Positions 35,453 to 44,952 of a DNA stretch of 64,000 bases are shown here, in pieces; within the stretch, counting starts at the first letter, position 1, and each line of letters starts with the position of its first letter. Origin of the DNA: Acidicapsa dinghuensis. GTDB lineage: Bacteria; Acidobacteriota; Terriglobia; Terriglobales; Acidobacteriaceae. The position numbers were made by a program, and so were the translations under genes. The notes under the pieces are model-generated. The model was not told where the DNA came from and searched no databases. It saw only the letters and a list, made by a program, of their open reading frames with translations. The stretch is taken from positions 124,001-188,000 of the forward strand of contig NZ_JAGSYH010000005.1 of the NCBI RefSeq assembly GCF_025685685.1. The letters run 5' to 3'.

Positions 35453-38398
35453 ATGAAAAACAACGCAACTCACTGGAATCGATCTCTTTGCCTGTTACGC
35501 ACACGCATTTCTGCCCTCGCGGCAACCGCTGCAATGGGCTCTATCCTCTTTGCCGCCACCCAGGCAACCGCTCAATCTCAACCAGCGGCGCGAATCCACG
35601 CTGAAATCAGCAGCTCGCAGACGACGGTGCTGCCGAATTCCAAGCACCCGCTGGCGCAGGCAAAGTACGATGCCGGACGAGTCTCGGCAGACACCAAGCT
35701 CGAAGGCATAAGCATTCACTTCAGCCGGACGGCTACACAGGAAGCGCAGCTACAGGCACTGCTTGCCGCGCAGCAAAATCCTGCATCGCCGCAGTTTCAT
35801 CAGTGGCTTGCACCGGAGCAGTTTGCCGCACAATTCGGAGTCGCCGACTCGGATATTGCCAAAGTAAGTTCGTGGCTCACGGGGCAGGGATTCACAATCG
35901 ACTCGGTCAGCCGAAGCAAGAATATGATTCGCTTCTCCGGAACAGTGGCGCAAGCTGAACAGGCCTTCTCGACCGAGATTCACTCCTACAACATTCCCAC
36001 GCCGACTGGCACAGAAAAGCATTTCGCTCCCTCGACTGACTTGAGCATCCCGGCTGGGCTTTCCGGTGTGGTTCAGAGTGTAGACAATCTCAGCAACTTC
36101 CGTCCCAAGTCCCACGCCACACGGAGCCGCAGCCCTCACCTCAAACCATCCTTTACATCCAGCGAAACCGGCGACGTCTTCTTTAGTCCCGGCGATATCA
36201 AAACCGTTTATGATGTGCAGCCCCTCTACAACGGCGGATATACGGGCAGCGGCCAGTCGATTACCGTAATCGGCCAGTCTGAAATCGCCCTGAGCGACAT
36301 TGAGGCCTTCCAGAGCGCATCGGGCCTGGCCGTCAAAGATCCGGAATTGATTCTGGTTCCGGACACCGGTGCTGCGACGGTTTCCACCGGTGACGAGGCT
36401 GAGTCTGACATCGATCTGGAGTGGTCGGGGGCCATCGCAACCGGCGCGACCATCACCCTCGTCTACGTCGGCAATGATACGAACTACGATGCCTTTGATT
36501 CTCTTCAGTACGCTATCGACAACAAGCTGGGCACCATCATCAGCAGCAGCTATGGATTGTGCGAAGCCGAACTACCATCAAGTGAGGAATCTACACTGGA
36601 ATCAGCTCTTGAGCAGGCAACTTCACAGGGACAAACTGTGATGTCTGCCGCCGGCGACGATGGCTCGACAGACTGCTACAACGGCTCAACGAACCCCCCG
36701 GACCCTTCTCTCTCCATTCAGCAACAGCTCGCAGTCGATTTCCCAGCAAGCAGTCCGTACGTCACCGGTGTAGGCGGCACAGAGATTTCGACGGCTAACA
36801 GCGCATATGTAACTTCCGGCAGCGCTTATTGGGCATCTGCCAGCACCTCAGACGTCATCAGCTCCGCTCTGCAATACATCCCGGAGATGGCGTGGAACGA
36901 AGACACTGCCAACTGCGGGCAAACCGACTGCCTCAGTTCCGGCGGCGGCGGCACTAGCACCCTCTTTACCAAGCCGAGCTGGCAGACAGGCGTAACGGGA
37001 TTATCGTCGAGCATTACGATGCGCGAGGTTCCGGATGTTGCGTTGAACGCAGCAACCGGCTTACCAGGCTATCTGATTTGCACAAGCGATTCGACTTTCT
37101 GGAGCAATGGACAGGATGCTAGCTGCAATAGCGGCTTTAGAGACTCCTCGACAGGAGATTTAACTGTCGGCGGAGGCACCAGTTTTGCCGCTCCAATCTT
37201 CTCAGGCATGGTGGCTCTCATCAACCAGTCAAAGGGATACACCACAGGCCAGGGACTGGTGAATCCGATGCTCTACTCTCTGGCAGCCAGTTCCACCAAC
37301 TATGCCTCAGCTTTCCATGACATCACCAGCGGCAACAATGATTGTCTTGCTGGATCAGGCGTTTGCAGCAGCACGGCAGGTTTCTCTGCTGGCACCGGAT
37401 ATGACCAGGTAACTGGATTGGGCAGCGTCGACCTCGGTAACTTGGCGAATGTCTGGTCTGCCTCAACGGGAACAACACTGCTTGCCACAACGACAACGGT
37501 ATCCGCCTCCAACACCGCTCCCGCCGTGAACGCGACGGACACTTTCACCATCACGGTTGCGTCCGTTGACAGTTCCACGACACCCACCGGCACCGTCACC
37601 ATCACCGTCGATTCCGGCACGCCGATTACCGGCAGTGCTCTAACAGCAAACGGCACCGTCACCTATACAACATCGTTTTCTACTGGCGGCTCGCACCAGG
37701 TTCTTGCAAGTTACTCGGGAGACGCAACCCACGCAGCCTCGTCCGGCAGTGTGACGGTAAATGTCCCGACTACCAGTTCTGGCACCGGTTCCATCGCGCT
37801 TGCAGCTACTAACCTCAGTGTTTCGCAGGGCAGCTCCGGCGCATCGACCATCACGATAACGCCTGCCGGCGGCTACACCGGCACGGTCTACCTCACCTTC
37901 GACACCTCAAACGACAGCGCGCTTCAGAACCTTTGCTATGAGTTCACTGATACTCTCAGCAATGGCGATGGATCGGTGAGCGTGAGCAGCGCTACTACTC
38001 CTGTTACCACCCAGCTGACACTCGACACTAACGCCACCGACTGCGTGACTACCGAAGCAATCGGGAGTCCCGGCAAGCATGTGTTACGGCGTTTGTCGTC
38101 ACATCACAACCTGAGCAGCAACAACCGCAACAACCCTGGAAAAACAGCTCCGCTTACCTTGGCGTTCGCAGGTCTGTTGTTTGCAGGATTTCTCGGGCGC
38201 TCCTCCCGTAAGCTTCGCAGCATAGCGGGGGTAATTGCTCTGGTAGCGATTGGTTTAGGCATCTCAGCCTGTGGCGGCAACAGTTCCAACACAATCTCCA
38301 ATCCGCCGAAAGGAACTTACACCGTAACGGTAACGGGGCAGGATTCCGTAAGCGCAACTATCACAGGCTCCACTACCTTCACCTTCACGATCGATTAA
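35453..38398 (+). CDS. Secreted S53 peptidase (sedolisin) with Ig-like repeats and C-terminal membrane helices
   Basis: A 981-residue acid protease. It has a signal peptide (about 18-41), a pro-kumamolisin activation domain (about 60-215) and a catalytic domain with the triad E317, D321, S577 (GGGTSFAAP) and oxyanion D402 (AAGDDG). The calcium site is FHDITSGNNDC. Ig-like modules follow at about 680-772 and from 780. In the second one a segment with two hydrophobic helices (901-914, 923-938) and ACGG sits before a last strand pair GTYTVTVTG...TTFTFTID. Start 35453 has the ribosome binding site. Extracellular protein degradation at low pH is the likely role. Confidence 0.9.
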   Translation: MKNNATHWNRSLCLLRTRISALAATAAMGSILFAATQATAQSQPAARIHAEISSSQTTVLPNSKHPLAQAKYDAGRVSADTKLEGISIHFSRTATQEAQLQALLAAQQNPASPQFHQWLAPEQFAAQFGVADSDIAKVSSWLTGQGFTIDSVSRSKNMIRFSGTVAQAEQAFSTEIHSYNIPTPTGTEKHFAPSTDLSIPAGLSGVVQSVDNLSNFRPKSHATRSRSPHLKPSFTSSETGDVFFSPGDIKTVYDVQPLYNGGYTGSGQSITVIGQSEIALSDIEAFQSASGLAVKDPELILVPDTGAATVSTGDEAESDIDLEWSGAIATGATITLVYVGNDTNYDAFDSLQYAIDNKLGTIISSSYGLCEAELPSSEESTLESALEQATSQGQTVMSAAGDDGSTDCYNGSTNPPDPSLSIQQQLAVDFPASSPYVTGVGGTEISTANSAYVTSGSAYWASASTSDVISSALQYIPEMAWNEDTANCGQTDCLSSGGGGTSTLFTKPSWQTGVTGLSSSITMREVPDVALNAATGLPGYLICTSDSTFWSNGQDASCNSGFRDSSTGDLTVGGGTSFAAPIFSGMVALINQSKGYTTGQGLVNPMLYSLAASSTNYASAFHDITSGNNDCLAGSGVCSSTAGFSAGTGYDQVTGLGSVDLGNLANVWSASTGTTLLATTTTVSASNTAPAVNATDTFTITVASVDSSTTPTGTVTITVDSGTPITGSALTANGTVTYTTSFSTGGSHQVLASYSGDATHAASSGSVTVNVPTTSSGTGSIALAATNLSVSQGSSGASTITITPAGGYTGTVYLTFDTSNDSALQNLCYEFTDTLSNGDGSVSVSSATTPVTTQLTLDTNATDCVTTEAIGSPGKHVLRRLSSHHNLSSNNRNNPGKTAPLTLAFAGLLFAGFLGRSSRKLRSIAGVIALVAIGLGISACGGNSSNTISNPPKGTYTVTVTGQDSVSATITGSTTFTFTID

Positions 38399-38429
38399 TT
38401 AGCGTTCAGGTAGCGACAATCCGCAAAAA

Positions 38430-38465
38430 CAAAGAAGGCAGGCTAAATGAAGCCTGCCTTCTTTG
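38430..38465. terminator. Bidirectional terminator between the sedolisin gene and phoU
   Basis: A perfect 15-bp inverted repeat (CAAAGAAGGCAGGCT and its complement) around AAATGA. The arms carry A/T-rich outer ends, giving TTCTTTGTTT on the plus strand and TTCTTTGTTTTT on the minus strand. It serves the two convergent genes. Confidence 0.9.
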
Positions 38466-38519
38466 TTTCCCTGACGATCTACTGCTATAGAATCATTGCA
38501 AACGATTAGTTATTGCACA

Positions 38520-39233
38520 TCAGTTCGCGTGCCGTGACACTGGCGCTTCGAGTGAACCCGCAACATCGGCATCGACACTGCCCTTATGCCGAACATCTGC
38601 GCCTTTGACCCAGAAGATTACATCTTCGGCGATATTTGTGGCATGATCGGCAACGCGCTCAAGACTGCGGCAGACCATCAAAGCATTCAGCGCCTGCGGC
38701 GCAAGGTGGCACTGCGTAGCCATCACGTTCGCCAGCGAAACATGCGCCGCGCGGTTCATACTGTCCACCGCATCATCTAGGCTGAGAACGGACTGAGCCA
38801 TCTCCGCATCGGCTTCGATGAAAGCCTGTAGCGCCTTTCGCACCATATTGGACGCCAGTGATGCCATGCGCGGGATATCGACCGGGAGATCAGCGATTGC
38901 CATGTTGTCCATCGTGCGAACACGATCGCTGATCGACTTGGCTCCGTCACCGACACGCTCAAGATCGGCGTTGATCTTAATAACCGCAAGAATGAAGCGC
39001 AGATCGATAGCCATGGGCTGCTCCATGGCCAGCAGATCGAGAGCCGCCTGATCGATCTCGCGCTCCAGACGATTGATTGCCATCTCGCTGCGGCTAACCA
39101 GATCGCAAATAGAGAGATCGCGAACCCTGTACGCCTCGATTGCCCGCTGAATGGCCTGCTCGGCAAGGCCTGCCATAACCAGGAGCTTCTCTTTCAAATC
39201 ATCGAGGCTGCGGTGAAAACGAATTCGCGTCAT
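38520..39233 (-). CDS. phoU: Phosphate signalling regulator PhoU
   Basis: A 237-residue all-helical cytosolic protein made of two PhoU repeats, each with the ExxxD metal-cluster motif: INADLERVGDGAKSISDR and RSLERVADHATNIAEDV. PhoU binds PstB and the PhoR PAS domain to shut down the Pho response when phosphate is plentiful. It is the last gene of the phoBR-pstSCAB-phoU order, 52 bases after pstB. The C-terminal 25 residues are a polar extension. Confidence 0.93.
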   Translation of the reverse strand: MTRIRFHRSLDDLKEKLLVMAGLAEQAIQRAIEAYRVRDLSICDLVSRSEMAINRLEREIDQAALDLLAMEQPMAIDLRFILAVIKINADLERVGDGAKSISDRVRTMDNMAIADLPVDIPRMASLASNMVRKALQAFIEADAEMAQSVLSLDDAVDSMNRAAHVSLANVMATQCHLAPQALNALMVCRSLERVADHATNIAEDVIFWVKGADVRHKGSVDADVAGSLEAPVSRHAN

Positions 39234-39285
39234 TGTGGGGGACCGGACCTTTCGTCAAAACTGCGCCGGCATTCGAGCCGGAAAA

Positions 39286-40044
39286 TCATCCAAATCTACC
39301 TGTAATGTAATCTTCGGTCCGCTTGTCGCTTGGATTGGTAAAAATCTTGTGGGTGGAATCAAACTCGACCAGACGTCCATTGAGGAAGAAACCTGTCTTT
39401 TCGGCGACACGCGCAGCTTGCTGCATGTTGTGGGTCACGATAACGATCGTATATTGCGACTTGAGCTCGAAGATAAGATCCTCAATCTTGGAAGTCGAGA
39501 CCGGATCGAGCGCGGACGCAGGCTCATCCATGAGCAGCACTTCAGGGTCTACAGCCAGCGCGCGCGCAATGCACATGCGCTGCTGCTGACCACCCGACAG
39601 GCTGGCGCCCGATTTCTTCTTCAGATCGTCCTTCACTTCATCCCACAACGCAGACTGCCGCAGTGAACGCTCTACGACCTCATCGAGCATCTTGCGATTG
39701 CGAAAGCCGTTGAGCTTGAGTCCACTGCATACATTGTCGTAAATCGACATCGTCGGGAATGGATTGGGTCGCTGAAACACCATGCCGACGCGACGGCGTA
39801 CTTCGACAGGAGAAGCATCCGCATAGATATCCTGATCGCCAATACGCACCGAACCGGTGACACGAGCAACGGGATTCGTCTCGTGCATGCGGTTGAGACA
39901 ACGCACAAACGTCGACTTGCCGCAGCCGGAAGGTCCGATGAGCGCGGTCGCGTGATTAGCGGGAACGGGCAGGTTGATGTCCTGCAGCGTGTGATTGGTT
40001 CCGTACCACGCGTTCAGATTAGTAACCTCGATGCCGACTCCCAC
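39286..40044 (-). CDS. pstB: Phosphate ABC transporter ATPase PstB
   Basis: A 252-residue ATPase with Walker [10 protein letters not shown], the PstB-typical RCLNRMHE after it, Q-loop [16 protein letters not shown], signature [15 protein letters not shown] and Walker [14 protein letters not shown]. It begins at GTG directly after the pstA stop codon with no spacer. It powers high-affinity phosphate import through PstCA. Confidence 0.95.
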   Translation of the reverse strand: MGVGIEVTNLNAWYGTNHTLQDINLPVPANHATALIGPSGCGKSTFVRCLNRMHETNPVARVTGSVRIGDQDIYADASPVEVRRRVGMVFQRPNPFPTMSIYDNVCSGLKLNGFRNRKMLDEVVERSLRQSALWDEVKDDLKKKSGASLSGGQQQRMCIARALAVDPEVLLMDEPASALDPVSTSKIEDLIFELKSQYTIVIVTHNMQQAARVAEKTGFFLNGRLVEFDSTHKIFTNPSDKRTEDYITGRFG

Positions 40045-40920
40045 TTAACTAGCTCCCTTCAAAACTCCGCGGCCGGCAACATAACGCACAAGAGCCACAG
40101 ACAAGACAATCAATACAATCAGCACCAGTGAGGCAGCCCACGCCAGACGGTGCTGATCGTCATAGGGGGAGATGGCGTAGATGTAGATCTGCAACGGCAA
40201 AGCCGCGATTTCGCGATTCAGACTGACGCTCCAGAACTGGTTGCCAAGCGCGGTAAAGAGCAGCGGTGCGGTTTCACCGGCAACGCGGGCAAAAGCTAGC
40301 ATGCATCCCGTAACGACACCGGGAGAAGCGGTCTTGAGCGTGATGGCAAGAACGGAACGCCAGCTCGGAACACCCAGACCGAGAGCCGCTTCACGAACGG
40401 CATGTGGCACCATCAGCAGCATCTCTTCCGTGCTGCGGGTAACGGTCGGGATCATCATGATGCCCAGCGCGACACCGCCAGCAAAGGCGGAGAAATGGTG
40501 CATGGGAACAACGACCAGCGCATATGCCGCAATGCCCATCACGATAGAAGGCACGCCATTCAACACGTCTGCCGTGAAACGGACCGCATTTGCAAGCTTT
40601 GTTCCGCGGCCGTATTCGGCAAGATAGATGCCGCCGCCGATGCCAATGGGAATACCGATGACACTGGCTATGGCGAGAATTACGGCTGAGCCGATAATCG
40701 CATTTGCCATGCCGCCGCCAACCTCACCCTCTGGCTTGGGAATCTGCGTGAAGAACGCGAGATTGAGCGAACTGGCGCCCTTGTAGACGAGGTAAAAGAA
40801 GATGGCAATCAGCGGCGCAACCACCAGAATCGTGGCCAGAATCGCGAGCGCCGTAGCGGCGTGATCCGTTGCGGTGCGCATGGAGCTGCGAAGTTGGCTT
40901 TGTCGAAGTCTTGCGCTCAT
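40045..40920 (-). CDS. pstA: Phosphate ABC transporter permease PstA
   Basis: A 291-residue inner-membrane permease with six helices and the ABC-permease EAA loop EAALGLGVPSWRSVLAITLKTASPG. The GIPIGIGGGIYLAEYG and FNG-like LNGVPSIVMGI segments are typical of PstA. ATG 40920 is chosen because it follows the pstC stop by five bases; the longer in-frame version would overlap pstC by 40 bases. Confidence 0.92.
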   Translation of the reverse strand: MSARLRQSQLRSSMRTATDHAATALAILATILVVAPLIAIFFYLVYKGASSLNLAFFTQIPKPEGEVGGGMANAIIGSAVILAIASVIGIPIGIGGGIYLAEYGRGTKLANAVRFTADVLNGVPSIVMGIAAYALVVVPMHHFSAFAGGVALGIMMIPTVTRSTEEMLLMVPHAVREAALGLGVPSWRSVLAITLKTASPGVVTGCMLAFARVAGETAPLLFTALGNQFWSVSLNREIAALPLQIYIYAISPYDDQHRLAWAASLVLIVLIVLSVALVRYVAGRGVLKGAS

Positions 40921-40925
40921 AAGTG

Positions 40926-42089
40926 TCAGTTCACCCGCGCCGGTGCGCCACGAGTCACTGCCCACACCAGAAGGCGGGCGAGCCCATTGACGATGATGGT
41001 TACAAGGAAGAGCGCCAGGCCAATCTCGATCAGAGCGCTGCGATGCAGATCGCTTGTAGCTTCACTGAACTCGTTGGCGATCACCGATGCCATAGAGTTG
41101 CCGGTGGAGAGCAGCGACATCTGAATCTGCGGCGTGTTGCCGATGACCATGGCAACAGCCATCGTTTCACCGAGCGCGCGGCCCAGGCCCAGGATGATGG
41201 AACCAACGATACCAATACGCGCATTGCGCAGTACGGCGATGCGGATCGTCTCCCAGCGCGTGGCGCCAAGCGCGAGTGCCGCTTCTCTCTGAGAGTGAGG
41301 CACAGCGGTCATGACTTCGCGGGTAAGCGAGGCGATGATCGGCAGAATCATGATGGCCAGCACCACACCCGCGGCAAACATTCCAAGACCCAGATTCACT
41401 CCACCAAAGAGGCCATCATCGCCGAACAAGTGGGTCCAGCCGAAAGCCTTCACCAGCCAAGGAGCATTAAAGACCGACATGAAGACCGGATTCACATGCT
41501 CACGGAGCAGTGGAACAAGAACAAACACAGCCCAGAGGCCATACACCACACTGGGAATGGCGGCTAGCAGTTCCGTTAGGAAGGCTAGCGGCCCGCGCAG
41601 GAACTTGGGGCACATCTCAGTCAGGAAGATGGCGACACCCAGCGAGAGCGGCACGGCGATAGCAAGCGCGATCAGCGAGGTCACCAGTGTTCCGTACAGG
41701 AACGGCAACGCATAGAAGGTACCGTTTACCGGATCCCAGAACAACGGCATCTTGGTGACAGGATCGACGTTGTATTTGAAAAAGAACGGCAGACCAAATT
41801 TCTGCAAGGTCGGCTGCGACTGCAGAATCAGTTCAACGACAATGAGCGCAACCACTACGAAGATGCAGAACGCGCATAGCATCATCAGGCCTTTGAACGT
41901 CTGATCTGCCAACGCTGAATTGCCGCGGGACTGGAGAAATTTGCGAATCTCAGATGCGCCGGCGGATGTGCTCGGTTCGACGGCGGCGCCGTCGTTCTCT
42001 CGAACCGGAATCGGGGGCACCACTCGGACGCTTTCCGCGGTCGTTTCCGGTTTTCTCAAGCGAATCTCAGACAAGGGAACCGTCACCAA
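40926..42089 (-). CDS. pstC: Phosphate ABC transporter permease PstC
   Basis: A 387-residue permease with six helices after a 65-residue polar N-terminal extension. The extension is longer than usual, and the start (TTG 42089 or GTG 42086) is uncertain. Family features include LTELLAAIPSVVYGLWAVFVLVP and the EAA loop REAALALGATRWETIRIAVLRNARIGIVG. It pairs with PstA. A hairpin separates it from pstS, so its dosage may be lower than that of the binding protein. Confidence 0.91.
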   Translation of the reverse strand: MVTVPLSEIRLRKPETTAESVRVVPPIPVRENDGAAVEPSTSAGASEIRKFLQSRGNSALADQTFKGLMMLCAFCIFVVVALIVVELILQSQPTLQKFGLPFFFKYNVDPVTKMPLFWDPVNGTFYALPFLYGTLVTSLIALAIAVPLSLGVAIFLTEMCPKFLRGPLAFLTELLAAIPSVVYGLWAVFVLVPLLREHVNPVFMSVFNAPWLVKAFGWTHLFGDDGLFGGVNLGLGMFAAGVVLAIMILPIIASLTREVMTAVPHSQREAALALGATRWETIRIAVLRNARIGIVGSIILGLGRALGETMAVAMVIGNTPQIQMSLLSTGNSMASVIANEFSEATSDLHRSALIEIGLALFLVTIIVNGLARLLVWAVTRGAPARVN

Positions 42090-42211
42090 ATCAAGGCTAA
42101 AGAGCGTATATGAACAGGTTGTTAACAGGCTGCGAAATCAAGCGCATAGCACGTGTTCTCCAGTAACCGCCCGGTAATCACTCTGACGATTCGATGCTCC
42201 TTATAGCCGCA

Positions 42212-42238
42212 AAGGCCCGGAATATATTTCCGGGCCTT
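42212..42238 (-). terminator. Stem-loop between pstS and pstC
   Basis: A perfect 11-bp stem (AAGGCCCGGAA with its complement) around a five-base TATAT loop, 20 bases after the pstS stop. On the transcribed strand no long T run follows, so it is more likely an attenuator or an RNase-protecting 3' structure for pstS mRNA than a full terminator. Confidence 0.6.
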
Positions 42239-42257
42239 ACAAGCTTAAGCATTTTGC

Positions 42258-43301
42258 TTACTTAAGGTTATCGACCGTCTGATGCTCCCTGGCGATGAGA
42301 GAGTCCGGCAGCGGTGCATAGTAGAGAGATGAAACCTCTTTCTCCCCGCCAATCAACATCCAGTTCAGGAAGTCCTTGAGAACCTTGCGTTTGGCGGCGT
42401 CCTGCCCTTGAGTGGGGATAAGCAGCCAGGAAAAACTGGAGATGGGGTACGCATCCGCCCCCGGCGCATTGGTAATGGAGACGCGGTAGTCTGCCGGCAT
42501 CTGCTTAACACTGGCGGCTGCGGCAGTGACACCGGCGATGGAAGCCTTCACCCAGTGACCAGCTGCATTCCTTACTTCACCGTAAGCAATGTGGTTCTGA
42601 AGAGCATAGATCAGCTCAACATAGCCAATGGAGCCGGGAAGCTGGCGAATGTATCCAGCAACGCCATCGTTGCCTTTGCCGCCGATGCCCTTGGGCCAGT
42701 TGAGAGCTGAACCGCGGCCAGGACCGTTCTCCCAGTCCTTGCTGACCTTGGAGAGATAGTCGGAAAAGATAAAGGTGGTGCCGCTACCTTCGGCTCTGTG
42801 CACGACGCTGATCGACAGGTTAGGAAGCTTGGCTCCAGGATTGTCCTTCGCGATGCGGGCATCGTCCCAGTTCGAAATCTTACCCAGAAAGATATCGGCT
42901 AGCACATCAGGCGCAAACTTCAGGTCGTTTACACCTGGAACATTAAAGATCGGCACAACCGCTCCCAACACGGCGGGAATATGAATCAGCTTGATCTTGG
43001 ATGCCGCAAGCTGCTCGTCCGTCATGGGACCATCGGTGGCACCGAAGTCGACTAGGCCAGCCGTGACCTGCTTGATACCACCTCCAGAGCCGATGGACTG
43101 GTAATTGATTTCTACGCCGGGATGCGCAGCGCTGTATTCGCTGAACCACTTGGTAAAGATTGGATTGTCGAAAGTGGACCCGGCGCCGGTGAGTTTCTGG
43201 GCTTGAGCTGTTCCAACGGCAGTCAATAGCAAAATTCCAGTAGTGGCAACTGCGGTCTGAACAGTCTTAATCCCTGAAAACCACAACGAGTTTTTCTTCA
43301 C
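42258..43301 (-). CDS. pstS: Periplasmic phosphate-binding protein PstS
   Basis: A 347-residue secreted binding protein with a signal peptide (about 1-34, ending AQA). It has the PstS motifs LTGAGSTFDNPIFTKW, YQSIGSGGGIKQ, DFGATDGPMTDEQL and HRAEGSGTTFIF, whose Ser/Thr/Arg/Asp residues contact phosphate. It starts at GTG after AAGGGAGCC. The upstream 150-base gap contains a repeated GGAATTGAAA element that could be the PhoB site. Confidence 0.95.
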   Translation of the reverse strand: MKKNSLWFSGIKTVQTAVATTGILLLTAVGTAQAQKLTGAGSTFDNPIFTKWFSEYSAAHPGVEINYQSIGSGGGIKQVTAGLVDFGATDGPMTDEQLAASKIKLIHIPAVLGAVVPIFNVPGVNDLKFAPDVLADIFLGKISNWDDARIAKDNPGAKLPNLSISVVHRAEGSGTTFIFSDYLSKVSKDWENGPGRGSALNWPKGIGGKGNDGVAGYIRQLPGSIGYVELIYALQNHIAYGEVRNAAGHWVKASIAGVTAAAASVKQMPADYRVSITNAPGADAYPISSFSWLLIPTQGQDAAKRKVLKDFLNWMLIGGEKEVSSLYYAPLPDSLIAREHQTVDNLK

Positions 43302-43358
43302 AATAGGCTCCCTTGTTTGGCTGTTTCCAACACGTATTTTCTCCGCGCAATGTTACTG

Positions 43359-43396
43359 GGAATTGAAATTCGAAGGGAAAAACAGTGGAATTGAAA
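43359..43396 (-). promoter_or_regulatory. Repeated GGAATTGAAA element, candidate Pho box
   Basis: Two identical 10-base copies (43359-43368 and 43387-43396), 28 bases apart, 58 to 95 bases upstream of pstS. PhoB-family regulators bind direct repeats, and this is the natural place for one. The spacing does not equal the 11-base period of the E. coli Pho box, so the assignment is tentative. Confidence 0.4.
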
Positions 43397-43452
43397 ATTT
43401 GCGGCAGCATGGACATATAAAGATGGCATAAACATTGCCCTGGCTATATTAC

Positions 43453-44892
43453 CTATGATGTGCTCGGCGATTTCTCCAGCGAGGGCTCATCCTCCTCTGT
43501 ATCGCCGACAGGTATCTCACGCGGAACAACAGGCAAGGTAAAGTGAAACGCGGCGCCATGTCCGAGTTCGCTCTCAGCCCAGACGTGGCCGCCATGGGCC
43601 TGCACAATATGTTTAACGATCGCGAGTCCAAGCCCTGTCCCGCCGGATTCGCGGGAACGCGCCTTATCAACACGATAGAAGCGCTCGAAAATGCGGCCAA
43701 GGTGCTCCGACGCAATGCCCGGACCAAAATCCTGCACTGTAAACTCCACTTCCCTGCCAGCCATTTTGGCGCAAACTCGTATGCGGCCACCTGACTTGCC
43801 ATATTTCATGGCATTCTCGATCAGGTTGCCAAAGACCTGGGTCATGCCGTCAGGGTCAGCCATAACAACATTGTCCGGCGCGCCGCCAGATTCGATCTCG
43901 ATGCCGGAATCGACCACCATGCCCGCGAGTGATTCGATAGCGTCATCCAGCAGAGACGAGGCGCGGATGGGCTGGGCATGCAGGACATAGTCGGGGCTTT
44001 CAACGCTTGCCAGCGCCAGCAGATCCTCGGTCAGCCGATTCATCCGGTTTGAGTTTTTGAGAATGATGGCCAAAAACTCGCGTGTGGTTTCCGGGCTTGG
44101 ACGCTCATCTTCCAGCAGCGTTTCCACATAGCCCGAGATGGAGGTAAGCGGCGTGCGAAGCTCGTGACTGACGTTCGCAATAAAGTCACGGCGGGATTTT
44201 TCAGCAGCTTCGACGCTGGTAACATCATGCAGCACCACCACGGCGCCACCGCCAGGCATCGGAGCGGCGTTGATCTCAAAGATGCGGCCCGGCACCAGCG
44301 AAGTAGCACGGCCATAACGCACTTCTCGATCACGCAGCGCCCCCTCGGCACAGGCGAGCACGTCCGGGTCACGGACTGAATGAACAAGCGCGCGTCCTTC
44401 GCGAATTTGCGTGCCCGTAATGCGCTGCATCACTGCATTCGACCAGCTCACACTGCCTTCGCGGGTGATGGCAACGACGGCTTCCTGCATCGAGTCGAGC
44501 AACGCAGCAAGCTCGCTTCGACGGCTATCGACCTCTTCGAAGCTCTCTTGCAGCCGCGCTGCCGTCGTATTCAGCGCCGTTGTCATGGTGGAGATTTCAT
44601 CGTTGTAGTTATCTTCCAGGCGAGCGTCCAGATCGCCTTCCGCCACACGATGAGCGAAATTCACTACACGGCGCAAGCGACGGGAGATGCTTAGTGAAAA
44701 CCAGGCCGCGAGCGGTAACGCAACAAGAACTGCGACCAGGCCGGAGATGAGCGCTTCCCTGCCCAGCACGGGCAGGCCCCGGACCGTGGCCGTCTGCACA
44801 ATCTGCCGAAAGATGAATTCCATGACCAGCGCATGGAAAAGCAGCAGCAGGCAAAAAGCGCCGAGCAATTTATAGAAGACCTTGCGTGTCAC
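43453..44892 (-). CDS. phoR: Phosphate-responsive sensor histidine kinase PhoR
   Basis: A 479-residue membrane kinase. Helices at about 8-28 and 47-68 enclose only about 20 extracytoplasmic residues, as in PhoR proteins that sense through PstB/PhoU. HAMP (about 66-120), PAS (about 125-228), HisKA with H243 in SHELRTPLTSISGY, and HATPase (about 345-455, NLIENAMKYGKSGG, GGTGLGLAIVKHI) follow in order. It starts at GTG. It would phosphorylate the PhoB gene product encoded just upstream. Confidence 0.92.
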   Translation of the reverse strand: MTRKVFYKLLGAFCLLLLFHALVMEFIFRQIVQTATVRGLPVLGREALISGLVAVLVALPLAAWFSLSISRRLRRVVNFAHRVAEGDLDARLEDNYNDEISTMTTALNTTAARLQESFEEVDSRRSELAALLDSMQEAVVAITREGSVSWSNAVMQRITGTQIREGRALVHSVRDPDVLACAEGALRDREVRYGRATSLVPGRIFEINAAPMPGGGAVVVLHDVTSVEAAEKSRRDFIANVSHELRTPLTSISGYVETLLEDERPSPETTREFLAIILKNSNRMNRLTEDLLALASVESPDYVLHAQPIRASSLLDDAIESLAGMVVDSGIEIESGGAPDNVVMADPDGMTQVFGNLIENAMKYGKSGGRIRVCAKMAGREVEFTVQDFGPGIASEHLGRIFERFYRVDKARSRESGGTGLGLAIVKHIVQAHGGHVWAESELGHGAAFHFTLPVVPREIPVGDTEEDEPSLEKSPSTS

Positions 44893-44952
44893 AGGAAGGC
44901 CCTGCCTGGCATCGAAAACCGGCGCGGCTCAATCCATATCCGCGCCGTGCGG

